This document shows, piece by piece, positions 45,168 to 54,745 of a stretch of 64,000 nucleotides of DNA. The stretch's first letter is position 1, and each line of letters begins with the position of its first letter. The stretch is from the NCBI RefSeq assembly GCF_003719195.1, contig NZ_CP024996.1, forward strand, positions 4,154,001 through 4,218,000, given 5' to 3'. A program made the position numbers and the translations under genes. Source of the DNA: Herbaspirillum rubrisubalbicans (GTDB lineage Bacteria > Pseudomonadota > Gammaproteobacteria > Burkholderiales > Burkholderiaceae_D). Below the pieces are notes generated by a model. The model ran no database searches. It was not told the origin of the DNA and was given only the letters and a program-made list of their open reading frames with translations.

Positions 45168-45651
45168 CGCCCACCTCGACGATGAAGTCAGTGCCCCGAA
45201 TACCGATGGTGGCCGTAGGGGTGGCCAATTGCTGACGTTGCGGTGCGTGCTTGCCGATCAGGCCGGAAACATAGCGCAGCGTACCCTTGGTGAGCCGCAC
45301 GGCGATGTTGCCTTCGTCGGTGGTGTCGTTGTAAGCGAACTGTTCGAGCTGGAACTGGCTGTTCGGTCCGAGCGAGATCAGGGTATCGTCGCGCAGGGTG
45401 AAGCCGACCGAACTGGCCGCGCCCGTGACCACACGGTCACCCGCATACAGGCGCGTACCGATGCCGAGCGGCTGCATCTTGCCACCGCGCTGGGTCTGTA
45501 CATCGCCGTGCAATACCTTGACGATAGCGGCCAGGCTGGCCGTACTTTCCTGAGCCGCCACCTCGCCCCACGCCAGAAGCAACACCGAGGCAAGCAACAT
45601 GCCTCTCCATCTGAACTGGACTGTCGCATTGGTCACACTGCTGCACCCCAT
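45160..45651 (-). CDS. Secreted FecR-domain protein
   Basis: 163 residues from ATG 45651 (AAGGAAC upstream); the frame goes further up without a ribosome binding site. A signal peptide (MLLASVLLLAWGEVAAQ, ending near residue 34) is followed by a FecR domain (YAGDRVVTGAASSVGFTLRD; LGPNSQFQLEQFAYNDTTDE) and GIRGTDFIVEVG. Such stand-alone FecR-like proteins occur with OmpA-type partners in adenylate-cyclase or adhesion gene sets. The partner here is the OmpA lipoprotein gene downstream. The precise role is unknown. Confidence 0.82.
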   Translation of the reverse strand: MGCSSVTNATVQFRWRGMLLASVLLLAWGEVAAQESTASLAAIVKVLHGDVQTQRGGKMQPLGIGTRLYAGDRVVTGAASSVGFTLRDDTLISLGPNSQFQLEQFAYNDTTDEGNIAVRLTKGTLRYVSGLIGKHAPQRQQLATPTATIGIRGTDFIVEVGDE

Positions 45652-45851
45652 ACCCCGTTCCTTTGATGTTGTATTGATGACTTGATTGATAACGCCGCCC
45701 CTTATGGCTAGGGTCACACCCCCGCCCAGTTATCAGCAGACGGGAACGCGCAATATGGGGGATGGATGACAAAATGGCGTTGAGCAATTTCGCAGAAAAT
45801 GAGGGTAGACGTCAATCGATCTTTACAGGATGCACAAGGTCATAGGGCCGT

Positions 45852-45876
45852 AAAAAAACCGGCCTACGGGCCGGCT
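45852..45876 (-). terminator. Terminator of the 40-residue gene
   Basis: GCCGGCCCGTAGGCCGG hairpin; on the minus strand it is followed by TTTTTTTA, 31 bases after the stop codon. Confidence 0.75.
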
Positions 45877-45906
45877 TCATCTGAGTACTGAAACGGAAGA
45901 GGAGAC

Positions 45907-46029
45907 TCAGGCCGCCTGCTTGGCTTGCAGCATCGACTCTTCCAGGGCCATCAGGGATTCGATGGCTGCGATCAACAGGCCGATGCGGTGACGGCGATAG
46001 ATCAGACGTTTTCTTGCGCGGTTGTTCAT
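45907..46029 (-). CDS. Small 40-residue basic protein
   Basis: MNNRARKRLIYRRHRIGLLI then helical residues ending LQAKQAA. A strong ribosome binding site (TAGGAGAAACC) precedes ATG 46029 and a terminator follows, both arguing for a real short gene. A basic N terminus and amphipathic helix suggest a nucleic-acid or membrane-surface role. No family recognised. Confidence 0.6.
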   Translation of the reverse strand: MNNRARKRLIYRRHRIGLLIAAIESLMALEESMLQAKQAA

Positions 46030-46185
46030 GGTTTCTCCTACGACCGGCACGATGCCGGTGCTGTGACGGGGTTGGGCCGCGGTGGACGCCCCACGTGCAG
46101 GCGCGGGTGAGCGCAGCAACACGGCAGGGGCCAGCGGCCAAGGCCAGACATTATAGCCGAGTGGCGCCGCCCATCCCCTTCTGGG

Positions 46186-46383
46186 CGCCCCCAAGGAGGT
46201 AGCGCCCAGTTCATTGCCTGGGTAAGCGCGCTGCACGCCATATATGAACTGTTGTGCATCGGCCAACCGGGCCGTCTGGAGCAGCACTACGGCGGCCTTG
46301 TGGGCGTGGCCGCGGGCGGCATTGTCGATGGTCACGTGCAAGGTGAAGTAATTGGGATAGATGCCCGGTGGCTTGGATGGTCG
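46186..46383 (-). pseudogene. Remnant of an iron-containing redox enzyme (haem-oxygenase-like fold)
   Basis: In one open frame, about 64 residues read PGIYPNYFTLHVTIDNAARG, then HAHKAAVVLLQTARLADAQQ and FIYGVQRAY. The YFTLHVTIDN...GH pattern is characteristic of the iron-containing redox enzyme family, whose full proteins are several hundred residues long. No start codon with ribosome binding site and no other conserved parts are present, so this is a decayed internal fragment. Confidence 0.55.
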
Positions 46384-46475
46384 TTCGCATACAGGCCCTG
46401 GATGACCTGCCAGCAGGATGCTGCGCCGGTATGAAACAATTGTCTTGCCCGTTTTTATATCCGATAATCGCGCCC

Positions 46476-46724
46476 ATGAACGACACCGCACAACGCCCCG
46501 CCCTCCCCGATCGCCTCAGCGTCGATCCCCGCAGCCCGCATTACGATGCCGCCATCTTCGAGCATGACATCGGCATCAAGCTCAACGACAAGGAATTCAA
46601 CAACGTCAGCGAATATTGCATCAGCGAAGGCTGGATCAAGATCCCCGCCGGCCGCGCGCTGGACCGCAAGGGCAATCCCATGCTGACCAAGCTCAAGGGC
46701 CGGGTCGAACCCTTCTATCGTTGA
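46476..46724 (+). CDS. DUF3297-family protein
   Basis: 82 residues from ATG 46476. The sequence (LPDRLSVDPRSPHYDAAIFE; IGIKLNDKEFNNVSEYCISE; GWIKIPAGRALDRKGNPMLT) is the whole of the DUF3297 family, glutathione-peroxidase-annotated in some genomes but of unknown function. Small, soluble and complete. A terminator follows directly. Confidence 0.85.
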   Translation: MNDTAQRPALPDRLSVDPRSPHYDAAIFEHDIGIKLNDKEFNNVSEYCISEGWIKIPAGRALDRKGNPMLTKLKGRVEPFYR

Positions 46725-46764
46725 ACGCCGGCTCCCAGCCGAGCTCTTCCTGTTCCGCAAAAAC

Positions 46765-46794
46765 AAAGGCCCGCAGCATGAACTGCGGGCCTTT
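46765..46794. terminator. Bidirectional terminator between DUF3297 and chemoreceptor genes
   Basis: AAAGGCCCGCAG / CTGCGGGCCTTT stem with six-base loop, 41 bases after the DUF3297 stop and 47 bases after the convergent chemoreceptor stop. Confidence 0.85.
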
Positions 46795-46841
46795 CACTTT
46801 CTGCGATGAAGCGACGCTAATCAATCCTGCGACTCAAGGCA

Positions 46842-48782
46842 TCAGGCCGCCAGCGCCCGCGATGCCACTCGGAACACCGCCACCGCCTGCACCAGCTCGC
46901 GAGCCTGCCCCGACAAGCTGATGGCCGCCGCCGCACTCTGTTCCACCAGCGCCGCATTCTGTTGCGTGGTGCTATCCATCTGCGTGACCGCCTGGCCGAC
47001 CTGGGCGATGCCGGTGTTCTGCTCGGCGGTGGCAGCGTTGATGCCGACCATGATGTCGCTGACGCGGCGAATCGAGGAGACGATTTCTTCCATGGTCTTG
47101 CCGGCCTGATCGGCCAGTTGCGTGCCTTGGCCGACCTGGTCGACGCTGGCGGTGATCAATTCCTTGATCTCACGCGCGGCGGTAGCCGAGCGTTGTGCCA
47201 GGCTGCGCACTTCGGTGGCCACCACCGCAAAGCCGCGGCCCTGTTCGCCAGCACGCGCCGCTTCCACGGCGGCGTTCAAGGCCAGGATATTGGTCTGGAA
47301 GGCAATGCCATCGATGACACCGATGATGTCGCTGATGCGGTCCGAACTGGCGTGGATGCCTTGCATGGTCTGCACCACCTGCTGCACCACTGCGCCGCCC
47401 TGGCTGGCGATGTCGGCGGCCTCGCGCGCCAGTTGTCCGGCCTGACGGGCACCGTCGGCATTCTGTTGCACGGTCGAGCCCAGTTCTTCCATTGAGGCCG
47501 CTGTTTGCTGCAGGGCGCTGGCCTGTTCCTCGGTGCGCTTGCTGAGGTCGGCATTGCCTTGCGCGATCTGCGCACTGGCGGTGGCCACACTTTCAGAATT
47601 GCTGCGCACGCTGCCCACCACCTTGCTCAGTTGCGCAGTCATGGTTTGCATGGCAGTCAGCAAGCGCGCCACTTCGTCGCTGCCCTTGACCTCCACGTGC
47701 TGCGTCAAATCACCTGCCGACACGGCCTCGGTCAGGCGTACTGCATCGGCAATGGCCGCCGTGGTGGCGCGGGTGATAGCGACCATCACCCACAGCGCGG
47801 CCAGCGCCAGTGCGGCCAGGGCCAGGCATAGCACGATCAGTTCATTGCGCAGGCGTGGAATCTTGGCCTGCAGTTCATCACGCATCATCTCGAAGGAGGC
47901 GTTCACCAGGACGAACTGGGTATCGATGATGCGGGTCATGGTGGCCACCCATTGCGGAGCCGGCATGGTCAACTGGTCGGCGCGCACGATGGCGTTCTCG
48001 GCCAGTTTGAAGGCTTCATCGGCATCAGCCACCGCGGCGACACGGGCCGCTTCCACAGTCGCCGGCAAGGCGTGCTTGCCTGCCGCCATGGACAGCGAAC
48101 GGCGCGCATTCTCATAGGCGCGACGCGCACGGTCGGCCAAGCTTTCCAGGCGGGCGCGCTCCTCGGCATCGGCTTGTCCGCGACCCAATATGACCGCGCC
48201 ACGGGCCCGGGCCTGGCCCAGTGCTTCGGTCAATTGCGGCAGTTCGCTCATGACGGCACGCTGGACGTAGAACAGTGCGGCTTCGGACTCCAGCGCCAGG
48301 CCGGAGCTATTGGTCAGGTCATCGATGAGCAGCAGTTCGCGGGCAATCAATTGCGCGTGCTGCTGATTGCTCTGGGCGCCGCTGATGGACTTGGCGGCGA
48401 TGCTCTGCGCCAGCACACGCCACTCGGAGGTCAGACGATCCAGTGCGTCGGTCAACTCCTTGTCTTCCAAGAGCAGCAGGCCGGTGCGCACGCGTTCCAG
48501 CGTCGCCTCCACATCCTTCTGACGTTCGGTCCGGCTGGCCGCAGCGCCGTCACCATCGGCCAAATACAGCGCCGACAGGCCGCGATGTTGCTGCATCTGC
48601 TTGAGCAATAACAACAGGTCGCGGCCGGGTTGGATGGCCAGTTCCTCGCGCTGGGCCACAGCCAGGTCTTGCAGGTTGGCCCGCACCAGCAAGGTAGTCG
48701 GAACGATGAACAGCATGAAAGCGAGTGCGCCGATGAGGACGAACTTGCGTGAGAATTTGAGATGATTGATCCAGTAACGCAT
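46842..48782 (-). CDS. Methyl-accepting chemotaxis protein with NIT-like sensor
   Basis: 646 residues from ATG 48782 ([20 protein letters not shown]). TM1 lies at ~12-32. A long helical periplasmic domain (~45-320) with [20 protein letters not shown] resembles the NIT (nitrate/nitrite-sensing) fold, where the R-G-L-S turn is typical. TM2 is at ~325-350 ([20 protein letters not shown]), then HAMP and the signalling domain with [20 protein letters not shown]. Nitrate or nitrite sensing is a family-based guess only. No docking pentapeptide. Confidence 0.92.
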   Translation of the reverse strand: MRYWINHLKFSRKFVLIGALAFMLFIVPTTLLVRANLQDLAVAQREELAIQPGRDLLLLLKQMQQHRGLSALYLADGDGAAASRTERQKDVEATLERVRTGLLLLEDKELTDALDRLTSEWRVLAQSIAAKSISGAQSNQQHAQLIARELLLIDDLTNSSGLALESEAALFYVQRAVMSELPQLTEALGQARARGAVILGRGQADAEERARLESLADRARRAYENARRSLSMAAGKHALPATVEAARVAAVADADEAFKLAENAIVRADQLTMPAPQWVATMTRIIDTQFVLVNASFEMMRDELQAKIPRLRNELIVLCLALAALALAALWVMVAITRATTAAIADAVRLTEAVSAGDLTQHVEVKGSDEVARLLTAMQTMTAQLSKVVGSVRSNSESVATASAQIAQGNADLSKRTEEQASALQQTAASMEELGSTVQQNADGARQAGQLAREAADIASQGGAVVQQVVQTMQGIHASSDRISDIIGVIDGIAFQTNILALNAAVEAARAGEQGRGFAVVATEVRSLAQRSATAAREIKELITASVDQVGQGTQLADQAGKTMEEIVSSIRRVSDIMVGINAATAEQNTGIAQVGQAVTQMDSTTQQNAALVEQSAAAAISLSGQARELVQAVAVFRVASRALAA

Positions 48783-49131
48783 GGTCTTATTGGTGTTGGA
48801 GTGGAGGAAGGGCCATCGTTGGCCACTTGCGCTATGCGCTTGGACGCCACGTTGCATCGCTGAGCCGCTTGGTTGAGGCTTTTTTTCTGTCGGGCAATTC
48901 TACCGAGATCACCGTTTCCATCGTAAGGATTTTCTCGGCCCCTGATTTTTCTGTTGTGTGATTCCGACCGTCTCGTCTCCCATCACTGGTGCCGATGGAA
49001 ATACGAGCCCTTCACAGACAGAGGCTGAGTGATGGGAGTTCCTGGCAGAAAGAAATAAGTGAAAAAAGAGGCTAAGACTCACCAACTCTCATAGCAATGA
49101 GAGGGCTACGTGGCGGCTCAGGCCGCAATGA
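48783..49131. other. Intergenic, no gene supported
   Basis: 349 bp between a chemoreceptor gene and the binding-protein gene. It includes an imperfect inverted repeat (ACTCACC/GGTGAGT-like, near 48970-49090). No gene or RNA recognised. Confidence 0.45.
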
Positions 49132-49932
49132 CTACTTAGTGCGAGTCAATTCCTCGGCAGTGGCAGGGTCGATGCGCAAGTCGGTTTCGAAACTTTGCAG
49201 CACGGCGCGCAGTTCGCCGCGTTTTTGCATGAGCTCCAGTTGCGCATTGAGACGCGGCAGGTACTTCACGCAAGGACTGGCCTTGCTCATGGCGATGTAA
49301 TTATCGGTTTCGCTGACGAAGGGGCGCAGCGCCATGAAGCGCTCGCTCTGCCCCGTCTGGTTGAGATAGATCATGCCGCTGTAGTAACCGGTGAGGAGGT
49401 AATCGATACGACCGGAATCGAGCTTGGTGAAATTCATATACACCTTCTGCGCCGTCTCGATGCTGAGATGGTCGCGCATGAATTCATCGAAGCCTCCACC
49501 GAATTGATTGCCCAGCGTGATGGCGCCGCGCTTGCCGACCAGGTCCTTCCAGCCGGCATAGGCAAAGGCCTTGTCGCGCGCCACGAAGATCGCAATCGGA
49601 TTGCGGAACAAGGGCACCGCGGTAAAAGCCAGGTATTGCTGCCGTTCTGGGGTGTTCTTCAGCGATGCCACCATGGAGACTTCGCCACTCTCGGCTTCCT
49701 TGAGCACGCGATGGAAGGGACCGACATAGCGCACCTCATAAGGAATCTTCAGCGCCGTCAATGCACGAGTAGCAATCTCGATACTGGCCCCGGTGAGGCG
49801 CTTGCCGTCATACCAGTGCAGGGGCGCGTAATCGGAGTCGGCCGAGATGATCACCTTGGCACAGTCGGCGGCCGCAACCGGCAGCGGCATGGTCATTGCG
49901 ACCAGCATGATAGCGGGCAGAAGTTTCTGCAT
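49132..49932 (-). CDS. Amino-acid-type ABC transporter binding protein (SBP_bac_3)
   Basis: A 266-residue periplasmic solute-binding protein of family 3. The signal peptide is cut after LPVAAA (about residue 22). The first lobe has ISADSDYAPLHWYDGKRLTG and IATRALTALKIPYEVRYVGP, followed by GEVSMVASLKNTPERQQYLA. The second lobe has GKRGAITLGNQFGGGFDEFM. A ribosome binding site AGGGGGACCTC precedes the ATG. There is no permease or ATPase next to it, so it may serve as a stand-alone receptor or belong to a distant transporter. Confidence 0.88.
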   Translation of the reverse strand: MQKLLPAIMLVAMTMPLPVAAADCAKVIISADSDYAPLHWYDGKRLTGASIEIATRALTALKIPYEVRYVGPFHRVLKEAESGEVSMVASLKNTPERQQYLAFTAVPLFRNPIAIFVARDKAFAYAGWKDLVGKRGAITLGNQFGGGFDEFMRDHLSIETAQKVYMNFTKLDSGRIDYLLTGYYSGMIYLNQTGQSERFMALRPFVSETDNYIAMSKASPCVKYLPRLNAQLELMQKRGELRAVLQSFETDLRIDPATAEELTRTK

Positions 49933-50541
49933 GAGGTCCCCCTTGCTTGCTCATCACGGCGCCCAGCGATGGGGCGTCATTGGCTTTATGTTTGATTCAG
50001 CATAGCCTGCTTACGGGCTAGACCAAAGTCCATTTCGCGCCGCCTGAGAGGCTTGGCCTTTTTACGACAACCAATCAGTCGAGACTTGTTGCAGATCAAA
50101 GGCCGACAAAGACGCGGCCCACGCGCTGGGCTCATTGGCCAGGCCATCCTACAGGCTCACCCCGGTCGGCAAATATCCTCACACAAACTCGCATGACTCA
50201 GCATGAGGCAATGCTACGTTTGGTAACGAATCGCTTCCCGCATGTCAGCTTTGGCGCTGACACGGACATGCTCGACCACACGACGAATAGCTCGCAAGCT
50301 GCCTGTCCTGGACACCTTGATTGATAAAGGATGTGCAAGGATGAGATGGATTGATCTCGTTTTCTGCAAGAGTCCATTCACCGCCGGCGTTTCTCTCAAG
50401 GACCGAATCCGGCTGTCGGACACGCGCGAAAACGCCGACAAGAACATGCAGGGCTTTCCGACTGTAGCCATGTGCGCAGCTTTCTATGATGAATCCAGGT
50501 TTTCAGCCACGCCCCCTCAACCCGGATAAAGGAGAACAGCC
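49933..50541. other. Intergenic, no gene supported
   Basis: 609 bp. Open frames of 85-95 codons exist on both strands at 50214-50529, but neither has a ribosome binding site nor a recognisable product; they may be decayed sequence. No RNA gene seen. Confidence 0.5.
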
Positions 50542-50859
50542 ATGACCAAGACCTTCCTCACCGCCGCCGTACTGGCCGCCGCCACTTTTGCCAGCGGTGC
50601 CTATGCCCAGTCCTACGACCAGGGTGGCAGCTCCCTGCAGGGCAACCCGCAGCAATATGATTCGACCTCCCCGGCTGCCTCGCCGTCGCAGTACTACAAC
50701 TACCAAGGCGAGCAGACCGCCTCACCGGCAGCCCTGCAGGAGAGCGGGCAGAACGGTCAATACGTCGATCACAAGAGCTATGAAATGCCCAATGGCCGCC
50801 CTAACAACTATGCCCGTGAACTGAAGGATGGGCCGCTGGGTACTTCGCCGGGTGCATAA
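50542..50859 (+). CDS. Secreted small Gln/Ser/Tyr-rich protein
   Basis: A 105-residue protein with a signal peptide (MTKTFLTAAVLAAATFASGA, cut after AYA-Q) and a low-complexity mature part rich in Gln, Ser, Tyr, Asn and Pro (SYDQGGSSLQGNPQQYDSTS). AAAGGAGAACAGCC before the ATG is a good ribosome binding site. It is probably a disordered periplasmic or secreted protein. No domain recognised. A terminator follows at 50911. Confidence 0.75.
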   Translation: MTKTFLTAAVLAAATFASGAYAQSYDQGGSSLQGNPQQYDSTSPAASPSQYYNYQGEQTASPAALQESGQNGQYVDHKSYEMPNGRPNNYARELKDGPLGTSPGA

Positions 50860-50910
50860 GTCAGCTATGACCTCAGAGTTCTGAGTTCTGACCTCTGATT
50901 TCCCGACCTG

Positions 50911-50938
50911 AAGCCCCGGCCCGGTGCCGGGGCTTTTT
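50911..50938 (+). terminator. Terminator after the secreted small protein
   Basis: AAGCCCCGGC / GCCGGGGCTT stem followed by TTT. Confidence 0.85.
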
Positions 50939-51028
50939 GCGCGCCCAGCACCTGCTGCGCCGGCTTGCCGTAGAATCGCGTCTTTGCCGGCGTCTCTCCC
51001 TTGCCGCCGGGCGCACCTGGTTCCCGTA

Positions 51029-51934
51029 ATGAATCATCAAGATATCGGCCGCGGCATCGGCTTGTCCGTGCTGGCCTCTTCCCTGTTCGCCTTTCTTTCC
51101 GGTTATACCCGCTTGCTGGCGCCGCTCGATGGTACCGAGATCTTTGCCTGGCGCATCGTCATCACCCTGCTATGCGTACTAGGCCTGCTGGCCTGGCGCG
51201 GCGACCTGCCGCGGCTGCGCTCGGCCATGGCCGAACTGCTGGGCAGTCCGGCCCGCATCGCATTGCTGCTGCTCATGACCGCCTTGCTGGCCCTGCAGCA
51301 ATGGCTGTTCCTGTGGGGTTCGGTCAATGGCCGCGCGCTGGAAGTGTCGCTGGGTTACTTCCTGCTGCCCTTGTCGATGGTATTGGTCGGACGTTTCCAC
51401 TACGGCGAGAAAATGGACCTGCTGCAAGGCCTGGCCGTGCTGTGTGCCTGCGTGGGGGTGGCGCATGAACTGTGGATGACGCGCGCCTTTTCCTGGCCGA
51501 CCCTGGCGGTGGCGCTGGGCTATCCGCCCTACTTCATCCTGCGTCGGCGCATCCGCATCGATTCGCTGCTGATCTTCGCGGTGGAATTGATGGTGCTGGC
51601 ACTGCCTTCGCTGCTGGCCCTGGCCACCAGCCCGCGCACCGTCGCCACCCTGCATACCCCCGCCATGTGGCTGCTGCTGCCGGGGCTGGGGGTACTGAGC
51701 ATGATCGCCCTGACCAGCTACCTGCGCGCCGGCAAGCTGCTGCCCATGGGGCTGTTCGGCATCCTCGGCTACGTGGAACCGGTGCTGCTGGTGCTGGTGG
51801 CCATGGCGGTGCTGGGCGAAACCCTACACCTGGCGCAGTTAGGCACCTACGTGCCGATCTGGCTATCGGTGCTGCTGACAGCCTTGCACAGCGTCAAACT
51901 GATGCGCCGGCCGGCGGTCCAGCCCATGAATTGA
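51029..51934 (+). CDS. RarD-type EamA-family transporter
   Basis: A 301-residue inner-membrane protein with about ten hydrophobic helices arranged as two EamA repeats. RarD-type features include GIGLSVLASSLFAFLSGYTR, the early GTEIFAWRIVITLLCVLGLL and a NGRALEVSLGYFLLPLSMVL segment in the first half, then PMGLFGILGYVEPVLLVLVA in the second. ATG 51029 is the first start inside the conserved region. The substrate is unknown; RarD relatives are often annotated for chloramphenicol resistance, without proof. Confidence 0.87.
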   Translation: MNHQDIGRGIGLSVLASSLFAFLSGYTRLLAPLDGTEIFAWRIVITLLCVLGLLAWRGDLPRLRSAMAELLGSPARIALLLLMTALLALQQWLFLWGSVNGRALEVSLGYFLLPLSMVLVGRFHYGEKMDLLQGLAVLCACVGVAHELWMTRAFSWPTLAVALGYPPYFILRRRIRIDSLLIFAVELMVLALPSLLALATSPRTVATLHTPAMWLLLPGLGVLSMIALTSYLRAGKLLPMGLFGILGYVEPVLLVLVAMAVLGETLHLAQLGTYVPIWLSVLLTALHSVKLMRRPAVQPMN

Positions 51935-52045
51935 GGGCTTTTTCGCGGGCTGATCCCGGTCAAGGTGCTGTGCCGGCTCCTTATACTGATCCAAACGGCT
52001 GCCCTGGGCAGGCAGCCGGCCTATCGGACGGGGGAGATACATCAC

Positions 52046-53602
52046 ATGCGGGCAATGCTGGCAAAGGCGGGACCGGCTGCGCGCCACTCTGTGGCGCGGC
52101 GCGCCCGGCTGTTCATCATCCTGATCTGCATGGCCATTGCTGCCAGCCACGTCTGGCAAAGCGTGACGGCACGCATGGCACAAGTGAACAATACCCGTAT
52201 CTATTCCGGCAACATCGCCCGCACCCTGGCACACCAGGCCTATGACGTCTTCCAGGCCACCCATGGCGCGCTGATCAACATCAGCGACCGTATCAATGAA
52301 GTCGGCATTGGTAGCCCGCATACCACCGCCATGGGGCCGCTGCTGCGCCGTATGGCCAGTGAAATGCCACAACTGGACGGACTCTACGTCTTTGATGCCA
52401 ACGGCAATCGCATTGCCAGCTCCTCGCCGCCATCGCCCCGAGATGCCAACAATGCCGACCGCGCCTATTTCCACTATCACCGCGACCACCAGGATGACCA
52501 GCCCCACATCAGCGCCACGATCATCAGCCGTAGCACTACACAATGGGTGATCCCGATGTCGCTGCGCCTGAACCATCCCGACGGGCGCTTCGCCGGGGTG
52601 CTGCTGGCCACTTTGCGACTGGAACACTTCAACACCTTGTACCAGACGGTGGATCTCGGGCACAACAGTTCCATCCTGCTCGTCCTGCGCCCTGGCATCA
52701 TCCTCACGCGCCAGCCATTCGAACCCGATTACATCAATCGTGACCTGAGTCAGGACCCGAATCTGCATGAACTGCTCACGGGACAGCCCAGCGGCCATGC
52801 GGAAATCGTCTCGCCACTGGATGCCAGCTACCGTTACCTGACCTACCAGGCTGTACAGGATTTTCCGCTGATGGTAGCGGTAACCATCGCGCGCGATGAA
52901 GCGCTGGCGATATGGCGTCAGCAGACCGTGGTATATGGCGCTGCGGTGCTGCTGCTGCTGATCATCATCGCCATCTTCGGAGTGCGTCTGATCGGCCTGA
53001 TCAATCTGCGTCTGGCCGCCGAAGACCGCGCCCTGCAGGTCATGGGCGAGCTGCACCAGGCCAACCAGCAACTGGAACTGCTGGCCCACCAGGATGGCCT
53101 GACGGGCCTGGCCAACCGGCGTCACCTTGATACGGTGCTGGCGGCGGAATGGCGGCGCGCCCTACGCAGCAATGCGGTGCTTTCGCTGATCATGATCGAT
53201 GTCGATTTCTTCAAGCAGTACAACGATCTCTACGGCCACCAGGCCGGTGACGAATGCCTGCGCCGCATCGCCGCCGTGCTCAAGGAACGCCAGCGCCGTC
53301 CAGGTGACCTGGCGGCGCGCTACGGCGGCGAGGAAATGGTGATGTTGCTGCCCGACACCGATGCCGCCGGCGCCATGCAGGTGGCCGAGAAGATCCGCGC
53401 CGGCATCCAGGCTCTGGATCTGCCGCATCGGGGCAATCCGGCCGGCGTGGTGACCATCAGTGCCGGGGTCGGTGCGCTGGAATTGCTGGGGCCCGGCGCG
53501 CGCACGCTGGAAGACCTGCTGGGTCAGGCCGATATCGCGCTCTACCAGGCCAAGCATGGCGGGCGCAACCAGGTGCGCCTGGCGCAGGCCGAAAAACAAT
53601 AA
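52046..53602 (+). CDS. Membrane-bound diguanylate cyclase (dCache-like sensor + GGDEF)
   Basis: 518 residues from ATG 52046 (GGGGGAGATACATCAC upstream). TM1 lies at ~22-40, and a periplasmic sensor at ~45-285 of the double-Cache type (IYSGNIARTLAHQAYDVFQA; DGLYVFDANGNRIASS). TM2 is at ~298-320 (VYGAAVLLLLIIIAIFGVRL). A short coiled coil follows, then the GGDEF domain with GLTGLANRRHLD, MIDVDFFKQYND and the active site RYGGEEM. The inhibitory I-site R-P-G-D lies five residues before it, so product feedback is expected. It makes c-di-GMP in response to an external signal and probably controls the motile/sessile switch. Confidence 0.93.
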   Translation: MRAMLAKAGPAARHSVARRARLFIILICMAIAASHVWQSVTARMAQVNNTRIYSGNIARTLAHQAYDVFQATHGALINISDRINEVGIGSPHTTAMGPLLRRMASEMPQLDGLYVFDANGNRIASSSPPSPRDANNADRAYFHYHRDHQDDQPHISATIISRSTTQWVIPMSLRLNHPDGRFAGVLLATLRLEHFNTLYQTVDLGHNSSILLVLRPGIILTRQPFEPDYINRDLSQDPNLHELLTGQPSGHAEIVSPLDASYRYLTYQAVQDFPLMVAVTIARDEALAIWRQQTVVYGAAVLLLLIIIAIFGVRLIGLINLRLAAEDRALQVMGELHQANQQLELLAHQDGLTGLANRRHLDTVLAAEWRRALRSNAVLSLIMIDVDFFKQYNDLYGHQAGDECLRRIAAVLKERQRRPGDLAARYGGEEMVMLLPDTDAAGAMQVAEKIRAGIQALDLPHRGNPAGVVTISAGVGALELLGPGARTLEDLLGQADIALYQAKHGGRNQVRLAQAEKQ

Positions 53603-53619
53603 GCGGCCCGCTCAAGCGC

Positions 53620-53649
53620 AAAAAAAACCGCCCGCATCAGGCGGGCGGC
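53620..53649 (-). terminator. Terminator of fbp
   Basis: CCGCCCGC-ATCAG/CTGAT-GCGGGCGG stem; on the minus strand followed by eight T's, 18 bases after the fbp stop codon. It also separates it from the GGDEF gene. Confidence 0.88.
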
Positions 53650-53666
53650 AGCGTGCTCGGGCAGGC

Positions 53667-54668
53667 TTATTGCTGGTGATAGGAAGTGACGCGATCCACT
53701 TCGTTCTTCGAGCCCAGGAACACGGCCACGCGCTGGTGCAGCTTCTCAGGCTGGATGTCGAGGATGCGCTGCTGGCCATCGGTGGCGGCGCCACCGGCCT
53801 GCTCGACGATGAAGGCCATCGGGTTGGCTTCATACATCAGGCGCAGCTTGCCCGGCTTGCCCGGTTCGCGGGCGTCGGCCGGGTACATGAAGATACCGCC
53901 GCGGTTAAGGATACGATGTACGTCGGCCACCATGGAAGCGATCCAGCGCATGTTGAAATCCTTGCCGAGCGGGCCGGTCACGCCCGCCAGCATTTCATCG
54001 ACATAACGCTTGACCGGCGGGAACCAGTGACGCTGGTTGGAGGCGTTGATGGCGAATTCCTTGGTGTCTTCGGGAATCTTGATGTCCTTCTGGGTCAGCA
54101 CCCAGGCCCCCATTTCGCGGTCCAGCGTGAAGCAATGCACGCCATCGCCGGTGGTCAGCACCAGCACGGTCTGCGGGCCATAGACGGCATAGCCGGCGGC
54201 GACCTGCTTGGTGCCGGGTTGCATGAAGTCCTGCTCGCTAGGTTCGGTCATGCCTTCGGGGGCCTTCAGCACCGAGAAGATGGTACCGATGGAGACGTTG
54301 ACGTCGATGTTGGAAGAACCATCCAGGGGATCGAACATCAGCAGGTATTCCCCCTTGGGATAGCGGTTGGGAATGCGATGGATGGTTTCCATTTCTTCCG
54401 AGGCCATGGCCGCCAGGTGGCCGCCCCATTCATTGGCTTCCAGCAGGATTTCATTGGAGATCACGTCCAGCTTCTTCTGCACTTCACCCTGCACGTTCTC
54501 GCTGCCGGCGCTGCCCAGCACTTCGCCCAGCGCACCCTTGCCCACGGCGTGCGAGATCGACTTGCAGGCGCGGCCGACGACTTCGATCAGCAGGCGCAGT
54601 TCGGACGGGATCTTGTTGTGCAGACGCTGCTGCTCGATCAGATGTTGCGTGAGGCTGATACGTTTCAT
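53667..54668 (-). CDS. fbp: Class I fructose-1,6-bisphosphatase
   Basis: A gluconeogenic enzyme that hydrolyses fructose 1,6-bisphosphate to fructose 6-phosphate. The 333 residues are the usual length. Signatures are [15 protein letters not shown] (metal site, near residue 112), [11 protein letters not shown] and [23 protein letters not shown] 54668 follows AAGGAAG. It lies immediately downstream of pepN on the same strand (77-bp gap). Confidence 0.96.
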   Translation of the reverse strand: MKRISLTQHLIEQQRLHNKIPSELRLLIEVVGRACKSISHAVGKGALGEVLGSAGSENVQGEVQKKLDVISNEILLEANEWGGHLAAMASEEMETIHRIPNRYPKGEYLLMFDPLDGSSNIDVNVSIGTIFSVLKAPEGMTEPSEQDFMQPGTKQVAAGYAVYGPQTVLVLTTGDGVHCFTLDREMGAWVLTQKDIKIPEDTKEFAINASNQRHWFPPVKRYVDEMLAGVTGPLGKDFNMRWIASMVADVHRILNRGGIFMYPADAREPGKPGKLRLMYEANPMAFIVEQAGGAATDGQQRILDIQPEKLHQRVAVFLGSKNEVDRVTSYHQQ

Positions 54669-54745
54669 GGTGGTCTTCCTTGCAGTGGTTTTTATGATGA
54701 ATAAATCGAATGAATGAGTGAGGCTGCAATCATCTTTTTAAATGA

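Noticed and set aside
50214..50529. Two opposing 85-95 codon frames between the binding-protein and secreted-protein genes
   Set aside because: Neither has a ribosome binding site or family resemblance; possibly decayed sequence.
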